From: CAWGXG01 sp963826505
GTDB lineage: Bacteria; Chloroflexota; Anaerolineae; Aggregatilineales; Aggregatilineaceae
Assembly (NCBI GenBank): GCA_963826505.1
Contig: CAWGXG010000007.1
Location: forward strand, 434,001 to 498,000
DNA length: 64,000 nt
Reading direction: 5' to 3'
The notes below the pieces were generated by a model that saw only the letters and a list, made by a program, of their open reading frames with translations, searched no databases and was not told the origin of the DNA. This document shows positions 17,015 through 24,499 of the stretch, one piece after another (position 1 is the first letter of the stretch; each line of letters starts with the position of its first letter). The position numbers were made by a program, and so were the translations under genes.

Positions 17015-18997
17015 ATGAGCCGAAGAAAGTACCTGATCGGCCTTCTGCTCGTTTTTGCCATGATCGCGGTTTTGACACTTACCGCGTGCGGGGGCAATAA
17101 TGAGAAGAAGTCACCTACTGCGGCACCCACAGCGACAGCCACGGTAGCGCCGACCGAAGTTCCGACCGAAGTTCCGACCGAGGTTCCGACTGAGGTCCCC
17201 ACTGAGGTCCCCACTGAAGTCCCGACCGAGGTCCCAACGGTAGTTCCCACTGAAGTCCCGACCGAGGTCCCCACTGTTGCCCCAACCGAGGTTCCGACTG
17301 AGGTCCCCACTGAGGTCCCGACCGTCGAACCGACCGAAGTTCCAACCGAAGTTCCGACCGAGGTCCCGACTGAAGTCGCGATGGTTGCGCCGACCGAGGT
17401 CCCCGCGCCCGAAATCGTGGCGCCAGACCTGATCAACTGCGACACCTACGATCTCAGCAAGCTCAAGATCGGTTTGGTGACGGATGTTGGCCAGATCAAT
17501 GACAAGAGCTTCAACCAGAGCTCGTGGGAAGGCGTACTGTCCACCGAGAACTGCGGCGCGAAGGTCGATTACATCGAGACCAAGAAAGCCGCCGATTACG
17601 CGGACAATATCGCCGAGTTCGCCGAGAACGACTACAACATCATCGTGACCGTGGGCTACGCTATCGGCCCGGCGACGCTCGAAGCTGCGGCGATCTATCC
17701 GGATGTCCTGTTCGTCGGTGTCGACCAGTTCCAGGCGGAACCCGTCGACAACGTGGTCGGCCTGATCTTCAACGAAGACCAATCCGGTTATCTGGCCGGT
17801 GTGCTGGCCGCCCGGCTTTCCCAGACCGGCACCATCGCCGCCGTGCTCGGTACCGACCAGGTGCCGCCCGTCGTGCGCTACAAAGAAGGCTACGAAGCCG
17901 GTGCCCGGTCCGTCAACCCGGATATCAACATCATCTCGACCTATCACCCTGGCACCATTGACCAGGCGTTCCTCGACCCCGAATGGGGCGCGACCACCGC
18001 CAAGCAAGCCCTCGACCAGAACGCCGACGTCGTCTTCGCCGCGGGCGGCAAGACCGGTAACGGTGGCCTGATCGAAGTCGCCAATGCCGTGGGGGCCGGC
18101 GGACCGCCGCCCTTCTGCATCGGCGTGGATTCCGACCAGTGGCTGACCGTGCCCGAAGCGCATGGCTGCCTCGTGTCCAGCGCGATGAAACTGCTGGATG
18201 TGGGCGTGGCCGACATCATCATGGCCCACGAAGATGGCACGCTCGAACCCGGTAACTTCGTCGGGAAAGCCGCCCTGGCCGACTTCCACGATCTCGCGGA
18301 CAAAGTCCCCGACGACGTGAAGGCTGAGCTGGTCGCGGTCGCTGCCGGGCTGGCCGATGGTTCCATCACCACCGCGCCTCCCATGGAAGCGGCCCCCGAA
18401 GCTACGGAAGAACCCACCGCCGAGCCGACCGAAGAAGAAATGGTCGAGCCGACCGCGGAGCCGACTGAAGAAGCAACTCCCGAACCGACCGCCGAACCCG
18501 CCGAAGCCCCGGCTGCTATGCAGACGGACTTTGGTGTCGTCACAGTCGGCACCAACGCCGAATATCCGCCATTCGAGTTCGTTGACCGAAGCCGGCGATA
18601 TCGCCGGCTTCGATCCGGACCTGATCGCGGCTATCGCGGCGCGCGCCGGGTTCGAATACAACCTGGTCAACACCCGCTGGGATGGCATCTTCGTCGCCCT
18701 GCAGTCGGGCGAGTTCGACCTGGTCGCCAGCGCCGCCACCATCACCGAGGAGCGCGAACAGATCGTCGACTTCTCGCAGCCGTACTTCAACGCTGGCCAG
18801 ATGATCGCCATTCTGGCCTCGAACGCCGACAAGATCAAGGGGCCGGACGATCTGGCAGGCTTGAAAGTCGCCGTGCAGGCCGGGACGACCGGCGACCTCA
18901 TGGCCAGCGACATGGCCGGCGTCGAGGTCGTGCGCTACGACGAGATCACGCTGGCCTTCCAGGCGCTCGGCTTCGGGTGACGTGGATGCCGTGCTGA
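17015..18997 (+). CDS. BMP-domain lipoprotein fused to SBP_bac_3 (5' part)
   Basis: The lipoprotein signal ends at the lipobox LTAC (Cys25), followed by a long PTEV-repeat stalk. Residues ~149-449 are a BMP/PnrA domain (IGLVTDVGQINDKSFNQSS; GFVAGVLAARLS-type block LAGVLAARLSQTG), the family that binds nucleosides or related ligands. An acidic linker (PTAEPTEE) leads in the same open frame into an SBP_bac_3 amino-acid-binding domain (VTVGTNAEYPPFEF), so the fusion does not depend on any repair. The frame breaks near 18590, and everything from there to 18997 is out of frame. ATG 17015 has GAGGAGAAGAG upstream. It is the first gene of an ABC importer (permease and ATPase follow). Confidence 0.82.
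   Translation: MSRRKYLIGLLLVFAMIAVLTLTACGGNNEKKSPTAAPTATATVAPTEVPTEVPTEVPTEVPTEVPTEVPTEVPTVVPTEVPTEVPTVAPTEVPTEVPTEVPTVEPTEVPTEVPTEVPTEVAMVAPTEVPAPEIVAPDLINCDTYDLSKLKIGLVTDVGQINDKSFNQSSWEGVLSTENCGAKVDYIETKKAADYADNIAEFAENDYNIIVTVGYAIGPATLEAAAIYPDVLFVGVDQFQAEPVDNVVGLIFNEDQSGYLAGVLAARLSQTGTIAAVLGTDQVPPVVRYKEGYEAGARSVNPDINIISTYHPGTIDQAFLDPEWGATTAKQALDQNADVVFAAGGKTGNGGLIEVANAVGAGGPPPFCIGVDSDQWLTVPEAHGCLVSSAMKLLDVGVADIIMAHEDGTLEPGNFVGKAALADFHDLADKVPDDVKAELVAVAAGLADGSITTAPPMEAAPEATEEPTAEPTEEEMVEPTAEPTEEATPEPTAEPAEAPAAMQTDFGVVTVGTNAEYPPFEFVDRSRRYRRLRSGPDRGYRGARRVRIQPGQHPLGWHLRRPAVGRVRPGRQRRHHHRGARTDRRLLAAVLQRWPDDRHSGLERRQDQGAGRSGRLESRRAGRDDRRPHGQRHGRRRGRALRRDHAGLPGARLRVTWMPC
17150..17403 (+). repeat. 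PTEV-encoding low-complexity repeat
   Basis: About twenty copies of a 12-base unit encode P-T-E-V with occasional V, A or M substitutions. The result is a rigid acidic stalk between the lipid anchor and the first binding domain. Copy number in such tracts is prone to slippage and misassembly. Confidence 0.95.
18591..18980 (+). CDS. SBP_bac_3 copy 1, main body (frame-shifted fragment)
   Basis: This frame continues the lipoprotein after the break near 18590 and reads TEAGDIAGFDPDLIAAIAARA through ITLAFQALGFG before a stop at 18978-18980. It carries the core of a type II periplasmic binding protein for polar amino acids, including TRWDGIFVALQSGEFDLV and the hinge block DLAGLKVAVQAGTTG. Copy 2 shows that an extra base near 18977 causes the stop. 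It has no signal peptide or ribosome binding site of its own and is an interior piece, not a gene. Confidence 0.65.
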   Translation, partial: AGDIAGFDPDLIAAIAARAGFEYNLVNTRWDGIFVALQSGEFDLVASAATITEEREQIVDFSQPYFNAGQMIAILASNADKIKGPDDLAGLKVAVQAGTTGDLMASDMAGVEVVRYDEITLAFQALGFG

Positions 18998-19314
18998 ACG
19001 ATGGCCCCGTCAGCGCCGACATCATCAGCAAGAACCCCGAGATGAACGCCATCCTGGTCGGTGATCCGCTCAGCGACGAGTTCTACGGCATCGCCGTGCA
19101 GCCCAGCAAGCCGGAACTGCTCGACGCAGTCAACAAGGCGCTGGACGAGATCATCGCCGACGGCACCTACGCTGACCTGTACATGAAGTGGTTCGGCGTC
19201 GAGCCGCCCAGCATGTTCCGTCCCGCAGCAAACCACGGGCGCGACCATGCAGGCGGACTTTGGCGTCGTCACAGTCGGCACCAACGCCGAATATCCGCCG
19301 TTCGAGTTCGTTGA
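18982..19314 (+). CDS. SBP_bac_3 copy 1, C-terminal fragment
   Basis: This frame completes copy 1: GDVDAVLNDGPVSADIIS through KALDEIIADGTYADLYMKWF and EPPSMF near 19218. Real coding ends near 19232, where the frame passes to copy 2; the remaining Arg/His-rich codons are out of frame. The junction (PAANHG in this frame) reads as a short Thr/Gly linker ATTGATMQADFG once one base is removed. That indicates the two domains belong to one polypeptide. Confidence 0.6.
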   Translation: MDAVLNDGPVSADIISKNPEMNAILVGDPLSDEFYGIAVQPSKPELLDAVNKALDEIIADGTYADLYMKWFGVEPPSMFRPAANHGRDHAGGLWRRHSRHQRRISAVRVR

Positions 19315-19963
19315 TCGAGAGCGGGCGACTATCGCCGGCTTCGATCCGGACCTGGTCGCGGCCATCGCGGCGCGCGCCGGGTTCGAATACAACCTGGTCA
19401 ACACGCGCTGGGACGGCATCTTCGTCGCCTTGCAGTCGGGCGAGTTCGACCTGGTCGCCAGTGCCGCCACCATCACCGAGGAACGCGAACAGATCGTGGA
19501 CTTCTCCAAGCCGTACTTCAACGCCGGCCAGATGATCGCCGTGCGTGCAGCCGATGCCAACACGATCACCACGCCCGATGATCTGGCGGGCCGCCGCGTG
19601 GGTGTGCAAGCCGGGACGACCGGCGACCTGATGGCGAGCGATATTCCCGGTGTGGAAGTCGTGCGCTATGACGAGATCACGCTGGCCTTCCAGGCGCTCG
19701 CCTCGGGTAACGTGGACGCCGTTCTGAACGATGGCCCCGTCAGCGCCGACATTATCGGCAAGAACCCCGACATGAACGCCGTGCTGGTCGGTGATCCGCT
19801 CAGCGACGAGTTCTACGGCATCGCCGTGCAGCCCAGCCGTCCCGAGCTGCTCGACGCAGTCAACAAGGCGCTGGACGAAATCATCGCCGACGGCACTTAC
19901 GCCGACCTGTACATGAAGTGGTTCGGCGTCGAGCCGCCCAGCATGTTCAAGCCAGCCCAGTAA
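19247..19963 (+). CDS. SBP_bac_3 copy 2 (amino-acid-binding domain)
   Basis: A complete 238-residue binding domain from MQADFGVVTVGTNAEYPPF to PPSMFKPAQ and a stop. The ligand-site blocks VGTNAEYPPFEF, DLVASAATITEER and VRYDEITLAFQALASGNVDAV are typical of polar or basic amino-acid binding proteins. Without a signal peptide it could not be exported on its own, so it is read as the third ligand-binding domain of the lipoprotein starting at 17015. The next gene encodes an HAAT-type permease, which agrees with an amino-acid ligand. Confidence 0.8.
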   Translation: MQADFGVVTVGTNAEYPPFEFVDRERATIAGFDPDLVAAIAARAGFEYNLVNTRWDGIFVALQSGEFDLVASAATITEEREQIVDFSKPYFNAGQMIAVRAADANTITTPDDLAGRRVGVQAGTTGDLMASDIPGVEVVRYDEITLAFQALASGNVDAVLNDGPVSADIIGKNPDMNAVLVGDPLSDEFYGIAVQPSRPELLDAVNKALDEIIADGTYADLYMKWFGVEPPSMFKPAQ

Positions 19964-20281
19964 GCCTGGTACACTATCGGAAGGGGGCCGCAGCAGCGCG
20001 CCCCCTTCCCTTGACACGGCGCGGTCCCCACGGGGCCGCGCAGTCTTATATGATCAGGTTGACATCGTCACCCCAATTCATGTTAGGATGAAACTACAAG
20101 TCATACCGCCTGTTCTTAAAAAATTCGTGTTCGATCCGGCGTCTGGTGAATTGCCGGCCTACGGTTAGTGTTCCGCCGTGCCGTCCAGGGGATATCCGGC
20201 TGAAGCTAAAATTACTGCCGGGCGTCGTTCTCGCTCCCCGCCGTTCAGTAGATTGCATTTTACCACTTTGCGAGAAATGCC
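19964..20281 (+). other. Intergenic leader of the permease gene
   Basis: After the two hairpins there is a weak candidate promoter: TTGACA at 20059-20064 and TAGGAT at 20084-20089 with a 19-base spacer and an upstream TG. About 190 bases of leader follow before ATG 20282. I see no known riboswitch or small gene in it. Confidence 0.4.
19979..20009 (+). terminator. GC-rich hairpin after the binding protein
   Basis: GGAAGGGGGC and GCCCCCTTCC form a 10-bp stem 16 bases after the stop, with only a weak T tract. A second GC hairpin (GCGCGG...CCGCGC) follows at about 20018-20042. Partial termination here could give more binding protein than permease. Confidence 0.65.
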
Positions 20282-22378
20282 ATGCCAGACGAAAGAGTTC
20301 GCTCCAATTTACATTCGTCTCCATCTCCCGAACCTGAAGGGGGCCTGGAAGAGCCTGGGTCTTATGAACGCTTCATCATCTGGGCAGCCGGGCTGCCCTG
20401 GTGGGCGATCATCCTGGGCGTGGTGGCTGTCGTGGTGCTCTACTCGATGCTCACCTCGACCGCCTACCGGCGTGTGATTCAATCCCTGACCGACAATCCC
20501 CAAACCTCTACCAATGACCTGTACAGCGTGGTCGAAATCGTCGGCGAGCCGACGACTGTCAGCGGGCGCTTTGTCGGCGAAACCAGCGACACGATCGCCT
20601 CGATCATCGACGCGCTGTTGAGCAAGGTCATCGCGACTGACCAGGTCACACGTTCCGGCTTCATCATCGGGGAATCGACTTCGTCGCTGACGGTCCGCAC
20701 GACAGACGGCACGCTGCTCACCGTCGCCAAAGACCAGATCGTCGACGAGCAGCGCACCACCACCCGCGACGGGACGCAAATCCAGCTCACATATACCAAT
20801 CGCGTCACCGTGACCGGCATTCTGACCGACACCGGCAAGCGCGTGGTCGCCTGCAACGACGCCGAGCCCGACTGCGTGGACGGGCAGCGTACCATCAAGC
20901 ACGCGATGGTAATTCGCACCGTGGACGAAGAAAAGGAATCGTTCGACCCGGCGCGCATCATCAACCGCACGATTGAAGAAGTCCCCTGCGGGCCAAACGC
21001 CGCTCCCGACTGCCAGCCGACCGAGATCGCGACCCTCGAACGCGAGGGCGAGCTGATCACCGGGAAGCTGAGCACGCTGAGCAACGTCAACCTCACCATA
21101 GCGCAGCCCGACGGCTCCACGCGGGAAATCCGCCGGTCCGATGTCGATTATTTCAACGTGCCCACCCTGACCGTGGCCGTCAACCAGTCCAGCGCCAACG
21201 TACCCGTTCAGCCCGATCAGGAAGTGCGCATCGGGTTCGTGGAAGGGACCGACATCACCACCGCGTTGGATCAGCTTAACAGCCTGGAAGATATCCCGGT
21301 TCCGTTGCGCTACATGAGTGGGGACGCACGCGCAGTACTGGTACCCTATCCAGACCTCGACGCGGTGCTGGCCGCCACGGGCACGGGGGACGTGGACGGG
21401 ATGCTCTATCTAGACAACGGGCCGGACCGGTTGGCTGTCCAGACGTGGGTCGACGATCATCCGAACGCGGGGGTTTCGCTGCCCACACCGCCCCGCGAGT
21501 GCAGCCGCGGCTGCGAAGTCACCGTCAAGCTGAAAGATGATTCGATCACGGGGCGCATCGACGCCGAAACGGCGAACTCGATCACGGTTGTGACGACCGA
21601 AGCCGAATACGCCATCGTCGATCAGGACAAGATCATCGAGACACGCCGCAAGGAACCCGGCGTCTGCGCGCTGAATAATCTGCGCGGCTGTAACGCGGGT
21701 ATCTTCCTCACGCTGCGCGTCACGTTCCAGGCGTACGCCCTGGCGCTGATCCTGGGGCTGTTCTTCGGTCTGATGCGCGTCCAGACCAACCCGGTCTTAT
21801 ACGCGTTCTCGACCCTGTATGTCGAAGTCATTCGCGGTATTCCGCTGCTGGTGATCCTGCTGTACGCAGGCTTCGTCGTCAGCCCTGAGCTGCGCGACGG
21901 CCTGACGTTGTTTAAGCTACAATGGTTCGGCAGCGGGCTGCCGCACTTCGTTTTACACTTCCCCAAGCTCAATCTCAGCGACGAGCAAGAAGCCGTGATC
22001 GGTCTGGCGTTTGGCTATGGGGCCTTCATCGCGGAAATCTTCCGCGCGGGCATCCAGAGCATTTCGCGCGGGCAGATGGAAGCCGCCCGAAGCCTCGGGA
22101 TGAGCTATCCCCAGGCCATGCGTTTCGTGGTGCTGCCCCAGGCTGTGCGCGTCGTGCTGCCACCGCTTGGCAACGACTTTATCGCTATGCTCAAAGACTC
22201 GGCGCTGATTTCGGTGCTGGCACTGCCCGACCTGCTGCAGCTCGGCCGGCTGTATGTGTCGCGCACGTTCCGCGCGTTTGAGGGGTACAACACCGTCGCG
22301 ATCCTGTACCTGCTGATGACGCTGTTCCTGTCGATGCTGGTACGCGTGCTAGAGCGCCGCTCGCGGCTGCCCGGCTAA
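20282..22378 (+). CDS. Amino-acid ABC permease with large extracytoplasmic domain
   Basis: A 698-residue fusion. One membrane helix lies at ~38-58. Then come ~400 residues outside the membrane, then a C-terminal HAAT-type permease domain (from ~470) with EVIRGIPLLVILL, the EAA loop MEAARSLGMSYPQAMRFVV and LKDSALISVLALPDLL. Standard permeases of this family have only ~220-250 residues. The extra region contains repeated short beta units of the form G-x-I...ITVVTT..YAIVDQDKI, roughly Sm- or SH3-like, and a stretch (VDGMLYLDNGPDRLAVQTWV) recalling a degenerate SBP_bac_3 lobe. It is followed 22 bases later by the ATPase. The extra region may capture or gate ligand from the tethered binding protein. 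Confidence 0.8.
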   Translation: MPDERVRSNLHSSPSPEPEGGLEEPGSYERFIIWAAGLPWWAIILGVVAVVVLYSMLTSTAYRRVIQSLTDNPQTSTNDLYSVVEIVGEPTTVSGRFVGETSDTIASIIDALLSKVIATDQVTRSGFIIGESTSSLTVRTTDGTLLTVAKDQIVDEQRTTTRDGTQIQLTYTNRVTVTGILTDTGKRVVACNDAEPDCVDGQRTIKHAMVIRTVDEEKESFDPARIINRTIEEVPCGPNAAPDCQPTEIATLEREGELITGKLSTLSNVNLTIAQPDGSTREIRRSDVDYFNVPTLTVAVNQSSANVPVQPDQEVRIGFVEGTDITTALDQLNSLEDIPVPLRYMSGDARAVLVPYPDLDAVLAATGTGDVDGMLYLDNGPDRLAVQTWVDDHPNAGVSLPTPPRECSRGCEVTVKLKDDSITGRIDAETANSITVVTTEAEYAIVDQDKIIETRRKEPGVCALNNLRGCNAGIFLTLRVTFQAYALALILGLFFGLMRVQTNPVLYAFSTLYVEVIRGIPLLVILLYAGFVVSPELRDGLTLFKLQWFGSGLPHFVLHFPKLNLSDEQEAVIGLAFGYGAFIAEIFRAGIQSISRGQMEAARSLGMSYPQAMRFVVLPQAVRVVLPPLGNDFIAMLKDSALISVLALPDLLQLGRLYVSRTFRAFEGYNTVAILYLLMTLFLSMLVRVLERRSRLPG

Positions 22379-22400
22379 CCCGTCCGGGAGGGAAAGAATC

Positions 22401-23153
22401 ATGTCAAGCAAAAATGAAGCCATCATCCAGATTCAGGGCGTCCACAAGCGCTACCACACCCTGCGCGGCACGGTCCACGCCCTGCAAGGCGTCAGCCTGG
22501 ACATCAAACAGGGCGAGGTCGTCGTCATCGTCGGGCCGAGCGGCTCCGGCAAGAGCACGCTGCTGCGCTGCATCAACCGCCTGGAAGCCATCGACGGCGG
22601 CAGCATCATCGTGGACGGCATCCCGCTCAAGGGAGCCCGCAACATCAACAAAGTGCGCACCGAAGTCGGGATGGTGTTCCAGGGTTTCAACCTGTTCCCC
22701 GATCGCTCGGCGCTGGGGAATATCGTTCTCGCGCAGCGCGTCGTGCGGCGGCGTAGAAAAGGCGAGGCGACCGAAAAAGCCAAAATGCTGCTGGACAAAG
22801 TCGGCATTCCCGAAAAAGCCGACGCCTACCCGGGCCAGCTCTCCGGCGGGCAGCAGCAGCGCGTCGCGATCGCGCGGGCGCTGGCTATGGACCCCAAGAT
22901 CATGCTGTTCGACGAACCGACTTCCGCGCTTGATCCCGAAATGATCAAGGAAGTGCTGGACGTGATGTTGGAGCTGGCCCGCGAAGGCATGACGATGGTC
23001 GTCGTTTCGCACGAGATGGGCTTTGCGCGGGCGGCAGCCGATCGCGCCGTATTCATGGATGGCGGGCAGATCGTCGAAGAAGACACGCCCGATGTGTTAT
23101 TCACCAACCCCTCGCACGAGCGGACCAAGCTGTTCCTGAGCAAGATTTTGTAA
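22401..23153 (+). CDS. Amino-acid ABC transporter ATP-binding protein
   Basis: A 250-residue ABC ATPase of the GlnQ/HisP type: Walker A GPSGSGKST, Q-loop VFQGFNLF, signature LSGGQQQR, Walker B IMLFDEPTSALDP and the switch His in VVSHEMG. It powers the importer formed with the upstream permease and the multi-domain lipoprotein. GGGAGGGAAAG stands before ATG 22401. The gene is complete, and nothing looks unusual in its length or motifs. Confidence 0.93.
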   Translation: MSSKNEAIIQIQGVHKRYHTLRGTVHALQGVSLDIKQGEVVVIVGPSGSGKSTLLRCINRLEAIDGGSIIVDGIPLKGARNINKVRTEVGMVFQGFNLFPDRSALGNIVLAQRVVRRRRKGEATEKAKMLLDKVGIPEKADAYPGQLSGGQQQRVAIARALAMDPKIMLFDEPTSALDPEMIKEVLDVMLELAREGMTMVVVSHEMGFARAAADRAVFMDGGQIVEEDTPDVLFTNPSHERTKLFLSKIL

Positions 23154-23176
23154 GCGTTCCACCGGCCTCACCCCCG

Positions 23177-23225
23177 CCCCCCTCTCTACGGTTTGCGGAG
23201 CAAACCCGCTGGCTTGAGAGGGGGC
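23177..23225 (+). terminator. Nested hairpin after the ABC operon
   Basis: CCCCCTCTC pairs with GAGAGGGGG around an inner perfect hairpin GGTTTGC-GGA-GCAAACC, followed by a short T-rich stretch. It starts 24 bases after the ATPase stop and is the likely end of the importer transcript. Confidence 0.6.
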
Positions 23226-23382
23226 GTTTGTGTCCAGAGCGACTCCTCGTTTCCCCTCACAGGTTGCGCAGCAAGCCCGCTTGCCGGAGCGAGAAACCGG
23301 GATAACGCGACCGCACGCCGCGCGGAGAAGGGGGGTATTCGACGCGCGAACGACATGTGTTCACGTGTGTTTCGCGTAGCGT

Positions 23383-23411
23383 TTGCCATCCGGGCGCGCC
23401 AACAGTAGAAT
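23383..23411 (+). promoter_or_regulatory. Promoter of the pyruvate dehydrogenase operon
   Basis: TTGCCA (23383-23388), a 17-base spacer and TAGAAT (23406-23411) match a sigma70-type promoter. Transcription should start near 23418, giving a ~90-base leader before pdhA. Confidence 0.65.
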
Positions 23412-23416
23412 CTCTT

Positions 23417-23515
23417 ATGCCACTGCGCCTCATTTTTGGGCTGATCTTGTTGTCGTTGTTCAGGCGTTGCAGCAAACGCCTGTTTTCGTGTTGCTCGAGG
23501 GAAATACATGGCTAA
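23417..23515 (+). CDS. Possible leader peptide ORF before pdhA
   Basis: An ATG at the predicted transcription start opens a 32-codon frame that begins MPLRLIFGLILLSLFRRC and ends in a stop just inside pdhA, overlapping its start by a few bases. It is hydrophobic first and then basic and Cys-rich. There is no ribosome binding site, so it would have to be translated from a leaderless mRNA. It passes through the hairpin at 23461, so its translation could affect that structure. It may be chance. Confidence 0.25.
   Translation: MPLRLIFGLILLSLFRRCSKRLFSCCSREIHG
23461..23486 (+). terminator. Terminator-like hairpin in the pdhA leader (attenuator?)
   Basis: CAGGCGTT and AACGCCTG form a perfect 8-bp stem around GCAGCA, followed by TTTT. 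It lies between the promoter and the pdhA start, 22 bases before the ATG, so it would stop transcription of the operon unless relieved. Confidence 0.6.
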
Positions 23516-24491
23516 ACCAACGAAAGATACACTGCTAGACTGGTACCGCCAGATGGTGTTGATCCGGCGGTTCGAGGAACGCTGCGCCGAACTGTACCAG
23601 CAGGGATTCATCGGCGGCTTCCTGCATCTTTACATCGGGCAGGAAGCGACCGGCGTCGGTGCTGTCTCCGCTTTACGCGAGCAGGATAACGTCATCACAG
23701 CCTACCGTGATCACGGCATCGCGCTGGCGCGCGGACTCGACGTCAATGCCATCATGGCCGAAATGCTCGGTAAAAGGACCGGCGTGAGCGGCGGCAAAGG
23801 CGGATCGATGCACCTGGCTAACCGCAACCTGCACATGTGGGGCGGCTACGGCATCGTCGGCGGTCACCTGCCCCTGGCGGCAGGCATCGCGCTGGCGGCG
23901 CAGTACCAGGAGAAGGACGAAGTCGTGCTGGCGCTGATGGGCGATGGCTCGACCAATATCGGCTACTTCCACGAGTCGCTGAACCTGAGCGCCGTCTGGA
24001 ATCTGCCGGTAGTCTGGTTGATCGAGAACAACCATTATGGCATGGGCACCGCTGTCAACCGGGCGAGCGGCGCAACGGAGCTGGTGCGCAGGGCCAATGC
24101 CTACAGCAGCGACGACGGGCGCGGTATGAAGATGGGGCCGCGCGTGGATGGGATGGACGTCGAAGCCGTCCACGACGCGATCAGCGAAGCGGTCGAGTAC
24201 GCGCGCAAGAACGGCCCGATCCTGGTCGAGTCGCTCACCTACCGTCTGGAAGGGCACAGCATGGGCGACCCGCAGCGCTACCGTACCAAAGAAGAAGTCG
24301 AGCAGTTTATCGCCAGCGGTCCGATCGGGCGTTTCCGCGCCGTCTTGCTGGAGAAATACAAGGGCATCGAGTCAACACTGGATCGCATCGATGCGGACAT
24401 GCTGAAAACCGTGGACGACGCTGTCGAGTATGCCAAGAACAGCCCGGACCCGACCACCGAGGATTTGATCAGCCATGTGTACGTTGATTGA
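23508..24491 (+). CDS. pdhA: Pyruvate dehydrogenase E1 component, alpha subunit
   Basis: A 327-residue E1 alpha subunit of the 2-oxoacid dehydrogenase complex. It decarboxylates pyruvate (or acetoin in the close relative AcoA) with TPP. The TPP motif starts at GDGSTNIGYFHESLNLS and closes at the Asn pair in LIENNHYGMGT. Other blocks are GQEATGVGAVSAL, YRDHGIALARG and SGGKGGSMHL. The phosphorylation-loop region is TYRLEGHSMGDP. GAGGGAAATAC precedes ATG 23508. It sits 8 bases upstream of the beta subunit in an E1a-E1b-E2 operon. E3 is not in the window. Pyruvate is the more likely substrate, but acetoin cannot be excluded from sequence. Confidence 0.92.
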   Translation: MAKPTKDTLLDWYRQMVLIRRFEERCAELYQQGFIGGFLHLYIGQEATGVGAVSALREQDNVITAYRDHGIALARGLDVNAIMAEMLGKRTGVSGGKGGSMHLANRNLHMWGGYGIVGGHLPLAAGIALAAQYQEKDEVVLALMGDGSTNIGYFHESLNLSAVWNLPVVWLIENNHYGMGTAVNRASGATELVRRANAYSSDDGRGMKMGPRVDGMDVEAVHDAISEAVEYARKNGPILVESLTYRLEGHSMGDPQRYRTKEEVEQFIASGPIGRFRAVLLEKYKGIESTLDRIDADMLKTVDDAVEYAKNSPDPTTEDLISHVYVD

Positions 24492-24499
24492 GGGGTAAG

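Larger units (their letters stand above)
18518..19948 (+). repeat. Tandem duplication of an SBP_bac_3 domain, ~700 bp units
   Basis: Copy 1 (18518-19218) and copy 2 (19247-19948) are nearly identical at the base level over their whole length, from ATGCAGNCGGACTTTGG to GAGCCGCCCAGCATGTTC. They differ by scattered substitutions, by two bases near 18590 and one base near 18977. This is a recent domain duplication, or recent gene conversion. Confidence 0.9.
23154..23507 (+). other. Intergenic region between importer and PDH operons
   Basis: This 354-base gap holds the nested terminator hairpin, a second weak GC-rich inverted stretch near 23260-23300, a promoter at 23383-23411, a possible leader ORF at 23417-23515 and a terminator-like hairpin at 23461-23486 just before pdhA. 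Confidence 0.7.

Noticed and set aside
17150..17403. Short direct repeats as a possible CRISPR array
   Set aside because: The 12-base unit has no spacers and encodes the PTEV stalk in frame; no cas gene is present.
17111..18913. Long minus-strand frame with GFGGRFG repeats
   Set aside because: It is the reverse of the PTEV stalk and the BMP domain; the repeats come from the coding repeat.
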